The notes: a model not told the origin generated them from the sequence alone. Positions 10,180 through 18,497 are shown, counted from the first letter of the stretch. The stretch is DNA of 64,000 bases from Actinokineospora terrae (GCF_900111175.1 NZ_FOGI01000002.1:232022-296021), one strand, 5' to 3'. Numbers and translations are program-made.

Positions 10180-11466
10180 CTAGCCATTCCCGGGTGTCGT
10201 CCCGGGCACCAGCGCGGGCAGCACGTCGGCAGTTGCCGGGGTGCCGGGCAGCCACAGGTCGGCGGCGTCGAGCGCGCCGGTGGTGTACTTGCCCAGCGCG
10301 CTCGCCAGCAGCCGCATCTCCAGCGCCAGCGCCGCCACCAGCCGCACGAGCCCGTGGTCGGGGTCCTCGTCCACCGCGACCAGCGCCGCGCGGCCGAGGC
10401 CGACCGCCCTGGCACCCAGCGCCAGGCACTTCACCGCCCGGGTGCCCTCCCACATCCGGCCGCTGGCCAGCAGGCAGCCGCCCGGGGAACCGATGCGCCG
10501 CAGGCACTCGGCGAGCGGCAGGCCGACGGTGTCCAGGAACGCCGTGGGCGCCCAGCCGCTGCCGCCCTCGGCGCCGTCCACGGTCACCGCGTCCGCGCCC
10601 GCCGCCCAGGCCACCGCCGCGGCAGCGGCGACGTCGCGAGCACCGGGCAGCTTCACCCACACCCTGGCGCGCGGGAAGTTGTTGCGCATCAGGCGGATCT
10701 GCTGCCGCAGGATCTCGTCGGTGAACGTCCCCGGACTGCTGGAGCGCAGCACGCGGTCGTCGGCGAAGATCGCGTCGATGGCGAACTGGTCACCGACCCG
10801 ACGTGCCGCCTGCGCGCCGAGCACGGTCATCCCGCCGAGCCCGGGTTTGGCGCCCTGGCCGACTTTCAGCTCGAACGCGAGCCTGCCCTCGGCCAGCAGC
10901 GGCGCCACGGCGGGGTCGCTGTAGACCAGGTTCCACACCTCGGCGTCGGCGTCCTCGGTGCTCTGCTGCACCACCACGCCACCGACGTCGTCGGGTACGC
11001 GCTCCAGGTAGGCGCGCACCCTGGCCATCAGCATCGCCCCCGCGTCGGCGGCGCCCCGGCCGTACCCGTTGACCGGCACCACGTTCTCGCCGATGACCAT
11101 CGGGATGCCCAGCTCGCCTGCCTGCCTGGCCGCTGCCACGCCGAGTCCGGTGCTGCCGAGCTGGGTGGAGCCGAATGCCGAGAGGTAGAGCGGGAGGGTG
11201 GCGGTGAACCCGCCCACCGAGGTTCGTGTGTCCACATCGGAGTACAGCGGTTCCCGGCCCAGCTCGATGAGCTTCTCCAGCCTGCGCGGCACGAACACCG
11301 GCGGGACCAACCTCGTCCGGTCCAGTTCGTCCGCGGTGGACCACCCGGGTGACTGCCCGTACACCTGCTCGCCGTAGCCCGCCAGCGCCGGGAACACCGC
11401 GGCGGCACCGGAGCGGGCCCGGTCCCGGATCGCGGCCTCCGGCAGGCCCTCCGCCCGGACGGTCAT
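10180..11466 (-). CDS. Stand-alone glutamate synthase-type FMN domain protein
   Basis: Protein of 428 residues that resembles the central FMN-binding (TIM barrel) domain of the large subunit of glutamate synthase, without the glutaminase and C-terminal domains. Matching segments are KVGQGAKPGLGG, the VDGAEGGSGWAP loop, and LLASGRMWEGTRAVKCLALGA followed by VGLGRAAL. Glutamate synthase carries three cysteines after this last motif for its 3Fe-4S cluster; here the segment is ALVAVDEDPDHG and the cysteines are missing. The protein may therefore bind FMN but not the cluster. The start codon overlaps the previous stop as ATGA. A redox or amination step on an amino acid precursor is plausible but not shown. 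Confidence 0.8.
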   Translation of the reverse strand: MTVRAEGLPEAAIRDRARSGAAAVFPALAGYGEQVYGQSPGWSTADELDRTRLVPPVFVPRRLEKLIELGREPLYSDVDTRTSVGGFTATLPLYLSAFGSTQLGSTGLGVAAARQAGELGIPMVIGENVVPVNGYGRGAADAGAMLMARVRAYLERVPDDVGGVVVQQSTEDADAEVWNLVYSDPAVAPLLAEGRLAFELKVGQGAKPGLGGMTVLGAQAARRVGDQFAIDAIFADDRVLRSSSPGTFTDEILRQQIRLMRNNFPRARVWVKLPGARDVAAAAAVAWAAGADAVTVDGAEGGSGWAPTAFLDTVGLPLAECLRRIGSPGGCLLASGRMWEGTRAVKCLALGARAVGLGRAALVAVDEDPDHGLVRLVAALALEMRLLASALGKYTTGALDAADLWLPGTPATADVLPALVPGTTPGNG

Positions 11467-13742
11467 GGCGCCACCAGACCGGGGACCTTGGGGTAGGCGT
11501 TGACCTGCCACACCGAGTCGAGTCCGGTGAGGAACCGGGTGAGCCGCTCCAGGCCCATCCCGAACCCGGCGCTGGCCGGGATGCCGTCGCGGACCATGTC
11601 CAGGTACCACCTGTACTTCGCCGGGTTCTCCCCGGTCTCCCGCATCCGGGTGACGATCGTGGCGTAGTCGGACTCGCGCTCGCTGCCGCTCACCAGCTCC
11701 CCGTACCCGCCGGGCACGATGAGGTCGAAGTTGCGCAGCGTGCCGGGCGACTCGGGGTTCTCGCGGTCGTAGAACCCGCGCGAGCCCTTCGGGTAGTCGG
11801 TGACGAAGAACGGCCTGCGCGCCTTGTGCGAGAGCAGTTCCTCACCCTCCCACTCGATCTCGGCGTCGGTGCTCTGCGGGTACTGCAGGTCGTGCAGCGC
11901 GGCGACGGCCTCGGCGTGGGTGAGCACGTCGAACGGCTCGCGCAGCAGCTCGGCGAACACCACCGGGTCGCGGCCGAGCGCGGCGAGGTCGTCGCCCGCG
12001 GTGCGCAGCACGTGCCGCACGACGTGCACCAGCAGCCGCTCGGCCAGCCTGCGCGCGTCGGCCCGGGTGCCGCCGGAGATCTCGACGTCGATCTGGTGGA
12101 ACTCCGCGAGGTGGCGGCGGGTGTTGCAGGTCTCGACCGGCTCGGCGCGCACGTTGGGGGCGATGAAGAACAGCTTGTCGAAGGCGAGCAGGGAGGCCTG
12201 CTTGTAGAGGATGCCGCTGGTCATCAGCTTGTAGCGGTGGCCGTAGTAGTCGACGTCGAGCTGCTTGGAGCCGCGCACCCCCGGGTCGGTGACCGGGCCG
12301 ATCACCGGCGGCAGCAGCTCGATGAACCCGTCGCCTGCGAGGAAGGACCTGGCCGCGGTGAGCACCTGCTGCTGCACGCGCAGCGCGGCGCGGGTCACCG
12401 GCGACGCCAGGTGCTCCGGCGGCGACGGCGGCAGGTAGGTGCTGGTGGGACCCGGTGTCGTGATGGTCATCTGTGCTCCCAGGACGGGTCGGTCGGCCGC
12501 GCCCGCGGTGGCGGGCAGGCCGTCGAAACGGCGTTGCGTGTGCGAGAGCGCGGCCAGCAGGCCCGCGGAGGTCGGTCCCCGGCCCGCGGCGGCGGGCCTG
12601 GCGCGGAAGGGCAGCGACCCGGTGGCGGCCCAGCGCAGCCGCCCGGTCGGGTCGATCTCGCTGGTGGCCCGGCCCGCGTTGTCCGGGTGCAGGCAGTAGG
12701 GGACGTCGAGGTAGCCGAGGCGGAAGGCCGCGGGCAGCGCCTCGGCGACGGTGTGGGCCAGGCCGAGCACGGCCGTGACGATGGCGCGGGCCTCGGTGTG
12801 CACGGTGGTGTCGGCGGCGTCGGGTTCGTCGTCGGCCCAGCGGGTGGCGGCGGCGACCTCGGCGGCGAGGGTGAGCGCGTCGACGTTCTCGGCGATGGTG
12901 GGGATCCGCCTGGCCTCCGCGGCGGTCTTGACGATCAGCCGGGCCGCCCCGGAGCGCACCGCCAGCCGGGCACTGCTCTCCAGCAGCGCCGCCGCGCCGT
13001 GCGGGGTGGTCGGGTAGAGGCCCATGTAGGTGTAGACGACGACGTGCCAGTCCACCCCGGGCAGCAGGTCGGCGGCGAGCCTGCGCAGGGCGTGCACGGC
13101 TTCCTCGTCCTGCTCGGCGTCGACCTGCTGGGCGTAGCTCAACGAGACGCTGCGCAGTCCGTGCTGGACGAAGAACAGTCCTTCGAGGACACTGAGGGCG
13201 ACGAGCATGCTGGGCGGGCAGAGCTGGCCGAGCATGCACCCGCCGAAGGTCTCCACGTGCGCGTTCGGCGCGGTGGCGAGGATGTCGGCCGTGTGCGACC
13301 AGTTCCGGACGGCGTCGGTGAGCGGCATCCTGCTGTAGGGCAGGCAGTACGAGACCGGCCCGCCCTCGGTGGCGTCGAGCCCGGCGGCCAGGGAGGCGCG
13401 CACGATGTCCTGCGGGCGTGCCGATCCGTGGCGCACCTGCACCGGGAAACCGGCGTCGCGGATGCCGTCGAGGACGGTCGCGGTCCGCTCGGGCCCGTAG
13501 GAGACGATGGGGTATCCGTTGAGGGGTATGCCTTCGGCGAGCGCGTGGTCGGCGGCGGCGATGTCGTTGACGCGGGTGTAGCTGTCGAGGGTCAGGGTGC
13601 CGACCGTGGTGGCGGGGACGCGTTTGGTGGCCAGGAGTCCGGCGCGCATGGTCGCGGTGTCGCTGAAGCCCATCCTCGGCTGCACCACCAGCCGCCCCGC
13701 CGCCCGCGCCCTGGCCACGAACCCGCCGAACCCCGCGGTCAC
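11463..13742 (-). CDS. Glutamate mutase large subunit (MutE/GlmE) fused in frame to asparagine synthetase-like domain
   Basis: One uninterrupted frame of 759 codons. Residues 1-424 match the catalytic epsilon subunit of B12-dependent glutamate mutase, which turns L-glutamate into (2S,3S)-3-methylaspartate: VQPRMGF near the N terminus, LDSYTR, LNGYPIVSYG, RHGSARPQDI, EGGPVSYCLPYS, and ETFGGCMLGQLCPPSM. Residues 425-759 are a class II aminoacyl-tRNA-synthetase core without an anticodon domain: YYGHRYKLMTSGILYKQ, then RRHLAEFHQIDVEI (motif 2 region), and GFGMGLERLTRFL (motif 3). This is the pattern of archaeal-type asparagine synthetases. An ATG at 12470 with GGGAG upstream could also start the second domain as a separate protein. 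The GTG start overlaps the MutS stop. The pairing suggests methylaspartate formation followed by amidation; that is inference. Confidence 0.88.
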   Translation of the reverse strand: MTAGFGGFVARARAAGRLVVQPRMGFSDTATMRAGLLATKRVPATTVGTLTLDSYTRVNDIAAADHALAEGIPLNGYPIVSYGPERTATVLDGIRDAGFPVQVRHGSARPQDIVRASLAAGLDATEGGPVSYCLPYSRMPLTDAVRNWSHTADILATAPNAHVETFGGCMLGQLCPPSMLVALSVLEGLFFVQHGLRSVSLSYAQQVDAEQDEEAVHALRRLAADLLPGVDWHVVVYTYMGLYPTTPHGAAALLESSARLAVRSGAARLIVKTAAEARRIPTIAENVDALTLAAEVAAATRWADDEPDAADTTVHTEARAIVTAVLGLAHTVAEALPAAFRLGYLDVPYCLHPDNAGRATSEIDPTGRLRWAATGSLPFRARPAAAGRGPTSAGLLAALSHTQRRFDGLPATAGAADRPVLGAQMTITTPGPTSTYLPPSPPEHLASPVTRAALRVQQQVLTAARSFLAGDGFIELLPPVIGPVTDPGVRGSKQLDVDYYGHRYKLMTSGILYKQASLLAFDKLFFIAPNVRAEPVETCNTRRHLAEFHQIDVEISGGTRADARRLAERLLVHVVRHVLRTAGDDLAALGRDPVVFAELLREPFDVLTHAEAVAALHDLQYPQSTDAEIEWEGEELLSHKARRPFFVTDYPKGSRGFYDRENPESPGTLRNFDLIVPGGYGELVSGSERESDYATIVTRMRETGENPAKYRWYLDMVRDGIPASAGFGMGLERLTRFLTGLDSVWQVNAYPKVPGLVAP

Positions 13743-14173
13743 GACGCCACCCCGACCCGCAGCCGGGCGAGGTCGTCGGCGAAGGCGGCCAGCTCGGTCT
13801 CCTCGTAGACGCGGTCGAACCCGGCCGCGACGAGCTGGTCGCGGCGCCGCGCGGCCGCCGCGCCGTGGATGCCGAGCTTGCCGCCGATCACCAGCCTGGT
13901 ACCCGCCAGCTCCCGGCGGGCCCGCAGCCGGGGCGCCACCCGGACGGCGTCGGCGTACCCGTGCCCGTTGACGGTGCTGATCACCACCAGCCGCGGCCCG
14001 GTCCGCGCGCACTCGGCGACCAGCAGGTCGTCCGGGACGCACGGGCCCAGGTTGAGCACCGGGTGGCCCAGCTCCCGCACGAGCAACTGGAGGTAGACCA
14101 GGTTCCACGTGTGCGAGTCCGAGGAGGTGCCGCTGATCACGACCGGCTCCCCCGAAGGTGAGGACATCATCAT
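13739..14173 (-). CDS. Glutamate mutase small B12-binding subunit (MutS/GlmS)
   Basis: B12-binding subunit of 144 residues, the normal length for the sigma component. It shows the flavodoxin-like order of the family: GTSSDSHTWN (cobalamin-binding DxH loop), LGPCVPDDLL, VISTVNGHGY, and LVIGGKLGIHG. The histidine that coordinates cobalt is present, but the usual DxHxxG is DSHTWN here, so asparagine stands in place of glycine. Three consecutive ATG codons open the gene and only a weak GAGCG-like site precedes them; the first is used. It overlaps the large subunit by 4 bases (GTGA) and lies 92 bases after the ATP-grasp gene. Confidence 0.92.
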   Translation of the reverse strand: MMMSSPSGEPVVISGTSSDSHTWNLVYLQLLVRELGHPVLNLGPCVPDDLLVAECARTGPRLVVISTVNGHGYADAVRVAPRLRARRELAGTRLVIGGKLGIHGAAAARRRDQLVAAGFDRVYEETELAAFADDLARLRVGVAS

Positions 14174-14265
14174 CCACGCTCACAAGAGTCGTTGTCCGGC
14201 TTGGGTTCCCGGGGTTTCCGGTCCTGAAGAGAACGGTATGGCCCGGAGGTGGCGCCGAGCGGCAG

Positions 14266-15513
14266 TTAGCGCGGCAGCCGCAGGGCGTCTGCGTGCGTGG
14301 TGCGCGACACCGCGACACCGACTGCCGCGAGCGCCGCCTCGGCCCGCGCCGCGGCGGTCGGGGTCGCGCTCCCGGTGGTGATCACGTGGCCGACCCGGTC
14401 CTGGAACGACCCGGTCGGCTCCCCCAGCCGCGCGCCGACCGCGGTCGTGACCTTCGCGGCCGCCACCCCGGGCAGGGCGGCGGCCTCGCTCAGCCCGGTG
14501 ACGGCGCTGACGACGCCCGGGCCGCGGGCGAGCACGAACCTGATCGCCGCCGCACCGGGGCCGCCGACCGCCGGGGGTGGCGGTTGCCCGCAGGCGTGCG
14601 CCACACAGGCGTCGACCAGGTCGAGCCCGGTCGCGGCCGCCACGACGGCGGGGATCATGCCGCCCGCAAGCCGCGGGTTGACCTCGATGAGCACCGGTCC
14701 GGCCGGGGTGAGGCGCAGTTCGGTGTGCGCCGCGCCCCAGCCGACACCGAGGGCTTCGAGGGCCTTGCGGGTGGTGTCGACCAGGTCGTCGCGTTCGGAG
14801 TCGCGCACCCGGGCGGGGAAGTCGTGCCCGGTCTCCACGAAGTACGGGGGCACACCGAGGTGCTTGCCGGTGACACCCGCGACCGTGTCGCCCACGGTCT
14901 CCACGGAGAACTCCCGGCCGCGCGCGAACCGCTCCACCAGCACCACCGGCTCACGCGGGGCGCCCCGCTCATCGGTCGTGTTGGCCAGCAGCAACCCGAC
15001 CGCCCGCGCGACCTCGTCCTCGTCGGCGCACAGCCTGACCCCCAGCGACCCCGACCCGGTGGCAGGCTTGACCACGACCGGAAACCCCAACTCCCGCGCC
15101 GCGAGCACCCCGTCGACCGCGTCGGTGGTGATGACCCGGAACCCGGGCACCGCGATCCCGGCCTTCGCCAGGGTCCGCCGCTGCCACGCCTTGTCCCGGC
15201 ACAACCGCACCGCCACCGGATCCGGCCCCGGCAACCCCAGCCTCGCGGCCACCTCGGCGGCGGTGGCGATGAAGTACTCGGAACTGGAGGTGACACCCGC
15301 GACCCGCGACAACGTCCGGCACGTGGCCAGGACTGCCTCGATGTCACCGGTGTCGACCACAAGCCTGTCGATGGCGTCCTCGTCGAGGTACGGGTAGCGC
15401 CCTGGGGAGCAGGTGAGCACGACCGGCCGCAGGCCTCTTGCCCTCGCCCTGGCGCAGAACACCTGCCCGGACCCGGTGGTGTTGCTCTCGACCAACACAA
15501 ACCAGTCACTCAT
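14266..15513 (-). CDS. ATP-grasp carboxylate-amine ligase
   Basis: ATP-grasp enzyme of 415 residues. Recognisable parts are RDKAWQRRTLAKAGI (pre-grasp to ATP-binding boundary), FPVVVKPATGSGSLGV (ATP-binding lysine and loop), VLVERFARGREFSVE, and LIEVNPRLAGGM (Mg-binding ExNxR). Such enzymes join a carboxylate to an amine through an acyl phosphate. It is translationally coupled to the preceding lyase-like gene (ATGA overlap). ATP-grasp and argininosuccinate-lyase homologues are found together in clusters that build diamino acids, where the ligase may add aspartate or another amino donor and the lyase release fumarate. The substrate here is unknown. Confidence 0.88.
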   Translation of the reverse strand: MSDWFVLVESNTTGSGQVFCARARARGLRPVVLTCSPGRYPYLDEDAIDRLVVDTGDIEAVLATCRTLSRVAGVTSSSEYFIATAAEVAARLGLPGPDPVAVRLCRDKAWQRRTLAKAGIAVPGFRVITTDAVDGVLAARELGFPVVVKPATGSGSLGVRLCADEDEVARAVGLLLANTTDERGAPREPVVLVERFARGREFSVETVGDTVAGVTGKHLGVPPYFVETGHDFPARVRDSERDDLVDTTRKALEALGVGWGAAHTELRLTPAGPVLIEVNPRLAGGMIPAVVAAATGLDLVDACVAHACGQPPPPAVGGPGAAAIRFVLARGPGVVSAVTGLSEAAALPGVAAAKVTTAVGARLGEPTGSFQDRVGHVITTGSATPTAAARAEAALAAVGVAVSRTTHADALRLPR

Positions 15514-16943
15514 CGGGCACCGCCCGCGAGCGCGGCGACGGCGGCGGCGAGATGGGATTCCGCGGCCAGGAGGGTGGTGCGGTGGGTGCGGCAGAGGGTG
15601 GCGCGGGCGGCAGCTGACGTTGTCGCCGTGGTGAAGATGGAGTCGAAGGCGCCGGGTCCGCCGCCGTGGGAGGTCGTGGCTACTACGGCGGGCAGGGCGG
15701 TTGGGGGAAGGCCGAGAGCTCCCAGGTCGGTGGTGCCCGCGGCGATCGCGTCGCGGACAGCGGCCCCCACGGTGTGGTGGGCGGCGCGGAACGGGGTGCC
15801 GAACAGCACCAGGCGGTTCGCTGCTGTGGTGGCCATGGTGAAGCCCTGCTCGGCGCGCTCGGTCATCCGGGTCGCGACGGGGGTGGCGCCGCCCACCAGG
15901 ACCTGGCTCAGCAGCACCGCGTCGGCCACCGCCGCCAGACCCGGACGAGCCGCGGCCACGGCCTCGGTGCCGACCTCGATGGTGTTGGTGAACGGGGTCG
16001 ACTTGGTCATCGCCGCCGCGGCGGTCCACGCGCCGATCGCGGCGCCCGCCTTGGCCTTGACGTGCTCCAGCAGGAAGGCGTTGCGCTTCTGCGGCATCGC
16101 CGAGCTGCCGCCGACCAGCCGGTCGGGGAAGGCGACCAGGCCGAACTCGGCGCTGCTCCACAGTTGCAGGTCGGTGCCGAGTCTGCTCAGCGTGATCCCC
16201 AGCCCGGCCACCGCGGCCAGCACCCGCAGCAGGACGTCACGGCTGGCGACCGCGTCCACCGCGTGCCCCGGACCGGCGGCGAACCCGAGCAGGCGCGCGG
16301 TGAGCGCGGGGTCCAACGGCAGGTCGGTGCCCGCCACCGCGCACGCGCCCATCGGGCACCGGGACAAGCCCTCGGCAGCAGCCAACACCGCGTCGATGTC
16401 CCGGCCCAGCGCCACGGCGACGCCCAGCAGGTAGTGCCCGTAGGTGATCGGCATCGCGGCCTGGAAGTGCGTGTAGACCGGCATGACGACGCCCCGGTAG
16501 GCCCGCGCCCGGCCCAGCAGCACCGCCTCCAGTCGCAGCGCCTCGGTGAGGAAGTCGGCGAGCCAGGCGCGCAGACCCAGGATCGTCGTCGTCGCCTTGA
16601 GGTCGTTGCGGGACCGACCGGTGTGCAGCTTGCCGCCGATGTCCTCACCGAGGCGGGCGGCGAGTTGGTTCTCGTACATCAGGTACGCCCCGCGCGGGGC
16701 GGGCAACCCGTGCAGGGACGCGAAGTCCTCGGCGCGCAGCGACCGGATCTCCCGCAGCAGCGCCCCGGCGGTGTCGGCGTCGAGCAGGCCCTGACGGGCG
16801 AGCATGACCACGTGCGCCAGGTCGACGGTGGAGATCAGGCGCAGTTCCCCGGTCAGCTCCGCCGGGGTGGTCCCGAAGATCATCGCGGCGGTGCGGGCGC
16901 GCAGGCCCGTCGAGAGCCTGCCGGTGTCGAGCGTGGCGGTCAC
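15510..16943 (-). CDS. Argininosuccinate lyase-like protein
   Basis: Member of the aspartase/fumarase superfamily, 477 residues, close to argininosuccinate lyase. The substrate-binding segment HTGRSRND and the family signature GGSSAMPQKRNAF are present, the latter with alanine in place of the more usual isoleucine. Members cleave N- or O-succinyl groups to release fumarate. In a biosynthetic cluster next to an ATP-grasp ligase it more likely frees an amino group from an aspartate donor than makes arginine. The GTG start lies inside the stop of the regulator gene upstream (GTGA), so translation is coupled. Similar genes (dabB type) are, as I recall, part of the diaminobutyrate set of friulimicin. 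Confidence 0.87.
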   Translation of the reverse strand: MTATLDTGRLSTGLRARTAAMIFGTTPAELTGELRLISTVDLAHVVMLARQGLLDADTAGALLREIRSLRAEDFASLHGLPAPRGAYLMYENQLAARLGEDIGGKLHTGRSRNDLKATTTILGLRAWLADFLTEALRLEAVLLGRARAYRGVVMPVYTHFQAAMPITYGHYLLGVAVALGRDIDAVLAAAEGLSRCPMGACAVAGTDLPLDPALTARLLGFAAGPGHAVDAVASRDVLLRVLAAVAGLGITLSRLGTDLQLWSSAEFGLVAFPDRLVGGSSAMPQKRNAFLLEHVKAKAGAAIGAWTAAAAMTKSTPFTNTIEVGTEAVAAARPGLAAVADAVLLSQVLVGGATPVATRMTERAEQGFTMATTAANRLVLFGTPFRAAHHTVGAAVRDAIAAGTTDLGALGLPPTALPAVVATTSHGGGPGAFDSIFTTATTSAAARATLCRTHRTTLLAAESHLAAAVAALAGGAR

Positions 16944-18202
16944 ATCGCCTCCTTGGCGGTCAGGCGCGGGGCGCGGTGCAGCGCGGTCACCAGGCCCAGC
17001 ACGGTGAACCGGGTCCGGTCGGTGTCGTCGGCGCAGCGCACCAGGCCGCGCACGAGCAGGGCGCGCACCAGCGGCGCGCACACCCCGGCGCGCAGCCCGC
17101 TGGCCCGCACGGCGTCGGTCATCGACCAGCCCCCGCGCAGCCCGACGAGCCGGGACAGCAGCGCGGCCACCGGCGGGTCGAGCGTGGCGACCGCGCGGCG
17201 CAGGTGCGTGTCGAGGTGCTCGCCCGCGATGTCGAACGGGTCGTCGGCCAGTTCCTCGGCCAGCTCAGCCAGGGGGTAGACCGTCAGCGCGGACGCGGCG
17301 GCCTCCAGCGCCGAGGGGATGCCGTCGAGCGCGCGGCACAGGGCGACCACGCCCGTCGCGGTGTGGGTGGACCCTGGCTGTAATCGGGCCAGGTGCGACA
17401 GCAGCAACCGGACGGACGGCACGGAGCCAGGGTCGGCGTCGGCCGCCGGAACGGCCAACGGTCCCAGGGGGAACACCCGCTCCCCCGCCAACCCCCACGG
17501 GACGCGGGTGGTGAGCACGATCCGCAGGCCGGGGCAGCGCTGGAGCAGCACGGGCAGCGCCTCGCGGTCGACGTCGTCGCGGTCGTACCCGTCGAGGACG
17601 AGCACCGCTGCGGCGTCACCGACCAGCTCGGCCAGGTGCGCGGCGGCCACGTCGGCCCCACGAGCCGAACCCGGCGACCCGAGCGCGGCGCGGACCAGCG
17701 CGGCCAGCGTGTCCGGCGCGGGCTCGGCGGCCGCGTCGCTCCACAGGACCGGCAGGTCACCGAGCGCGCCCGCCACCTCCAGCACCGCCCGCGACTTGCC
17801 CACGCCGGGCAGGCCGACCACGGTGACCAGCCGCTGACTGCCCGACCGGGCCAGCTCGGTCAGCACGGCGACCTCGGCGTCGCGGCCCACGACGGCGTCC
17901 AACGGCGCGGGCGGCGGGGCGGCGGTCAGGTCGTGGGCCGGGGTCGCCCAGCCGGGGGCGGCCGAGGCGGTCTCGAACTCCACCCGCTCCCGCCCGGTGA
18001 GCCCGAGGCCGTCGGCGAGCAGCCGCACGGTGTCGCGGCGCGGCCGGTGCGCCTTGCCGAGCTCCAGGTCGCGGATGGCCCGGACGCTCACCGTGGACAA
18101 CCCGGCCAACTGGTGCTGGGTGGCGGCCCTGCGGATGCGGTGGATTCTGAGCAATTCGCCGAAATCCCGACGCGTGTGCGGTATGCGCATTTCACTTCCC
18201 AT
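16940..18202 (-). CDS. XRE-type HTH regulator with NB-ARC ATPase domain
   Basis: Regulator of 420 residues and the first gene of the NRPS operon. The N-terminal 70 residues form an XRE helix-turn-helix (FGELLRIHRIRRAATQHQLA, then VRAIRDLELGKAHRPRRDTV). A STAND/NB-ARC-type ATPase follows, with Walker A GLPGVGKS, a Walker B-like AAVLVLDGYD and a downstream IVLTTR segment. The C terminus is a winged-helix-like region without clear TPR repeats. Its position suggests self-control of the whole operon. The ATG at 18202 is preceded by GGGAG; a GTG one codon upstream is possible. The upstream region carries an inverted TTATCGCCC repeat. The ligand is unknown; the 31-residue peptide encoded divergently is a candidate worth testing. 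Confidence 0.88.
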   Translation of the reverse strand: MGSEMRIPHTRRDFGELLRIHRIRRAATQHQLAGLSTVSVRAIRDLELGKAHRPRRDTVRLLADGLGLTGRERVEFETASAAPGWATPAHDLTAAPPPAPLDAVVGRDAEVAVLTELARSGSQRLVTVVGLPGVGKSRAVLEVAGALGDLPVLWSDAAAEPAPDTLAALVRAALGSPGSARGADVAAAHLAELVGDAAAVLVLDGYDRDDVDREALPVLLQRCPGLRIVLTTRVPWGLAGERVFPLGPLAVPAADADPGSVPSVRLLLSHLARLQPGSTHTATGVVALCRALDGIPSALEAAASALTVYPLAELAEELADDPFDIAGEHLDTHLRRAVATLDPPVAALLSRLVGLRGGWSMTDAVRASGLRAGVCAPLVRALLVRGLVRCADDTDRTRFTVLGLVTALHRAPRLTAKEAM

Positions 18203-18261
18203 CACGTTCTCCCACGCCGAACGAGGTCGCGGCGTCCCGTGTCTCCAGCATCGGCACGCGC

Positions 18262-18321
18262 TTATCGCCCGGTTATCACGCGACCACGCGGCGCGCCCGG
18301 CACCGGCCGCGCGGGCGATAA
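18262..18321. promoter_or_regulatory. Inverted repeat and GGTTATCA motif between regulator and peptide gene
   Basis: TTATCGCCC at 18262-18270 is mirrored exactly by GGGCGATAA at 18313-18321, in the 197-base space between the divergent regulator and peptide genes. CGGTTATCA at 18270-18278 recurs in reverse orientation upstream of the large SARP. These are likely operator sites, but no binding protein is known. Confidence 0.45.
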
Positions 18322-18399
18322 CCCCGCGATGCCGGGCGTTCCTACCGTTGGCACAGACGGTCGGACAGCGAATACCGACCCAGGGAAAAGGGGAATCAG

Positions 18400-18495
18400 A
18401 TGACCCGCACCGCGACCACCGCCACCACCGCGATCACCGGCACCGCCCCCAGCGCCGCCGCGGCCACCCTCGGCGACACCCCCTGGGGCGGCTGA
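18400..18495 (+). CDS. 31-residue peptide ending in LGDTPWGG
   Basis: Very small reading frame with a good Shine-Dalgarno (AAAAGGGG, about 5 bases before the ATG). The product is rich in threonine and alanine (starting MTRTATTATT) and ends in LGDTPWGG, the only aromatic and acidic part. It is transcribed away from the XRE/NB-ARC regulator, and its stop lies 2 bases from the stop of the AfsR-like SARP, so it sits between the two cluster regulators. There is no signal peptide or membrane segment. I recognise no family. It could be a signalling peptide, a small regulator in the manner of AfsS, or a precursor peptide; all three are inference. The good ribosome binding site and lack of any other gene here support its reality. 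Confidence 0.6.
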   Translation: MTRTATTATTAITGTAPSAAAATLGDTPWGG

Positions 18496-18497
18496 GC

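Noticed and set aside
14158..16434. Long plus-strand frame
   Set aside because: Antisense of the ATP-grasp and lyase genes, which are well supported.
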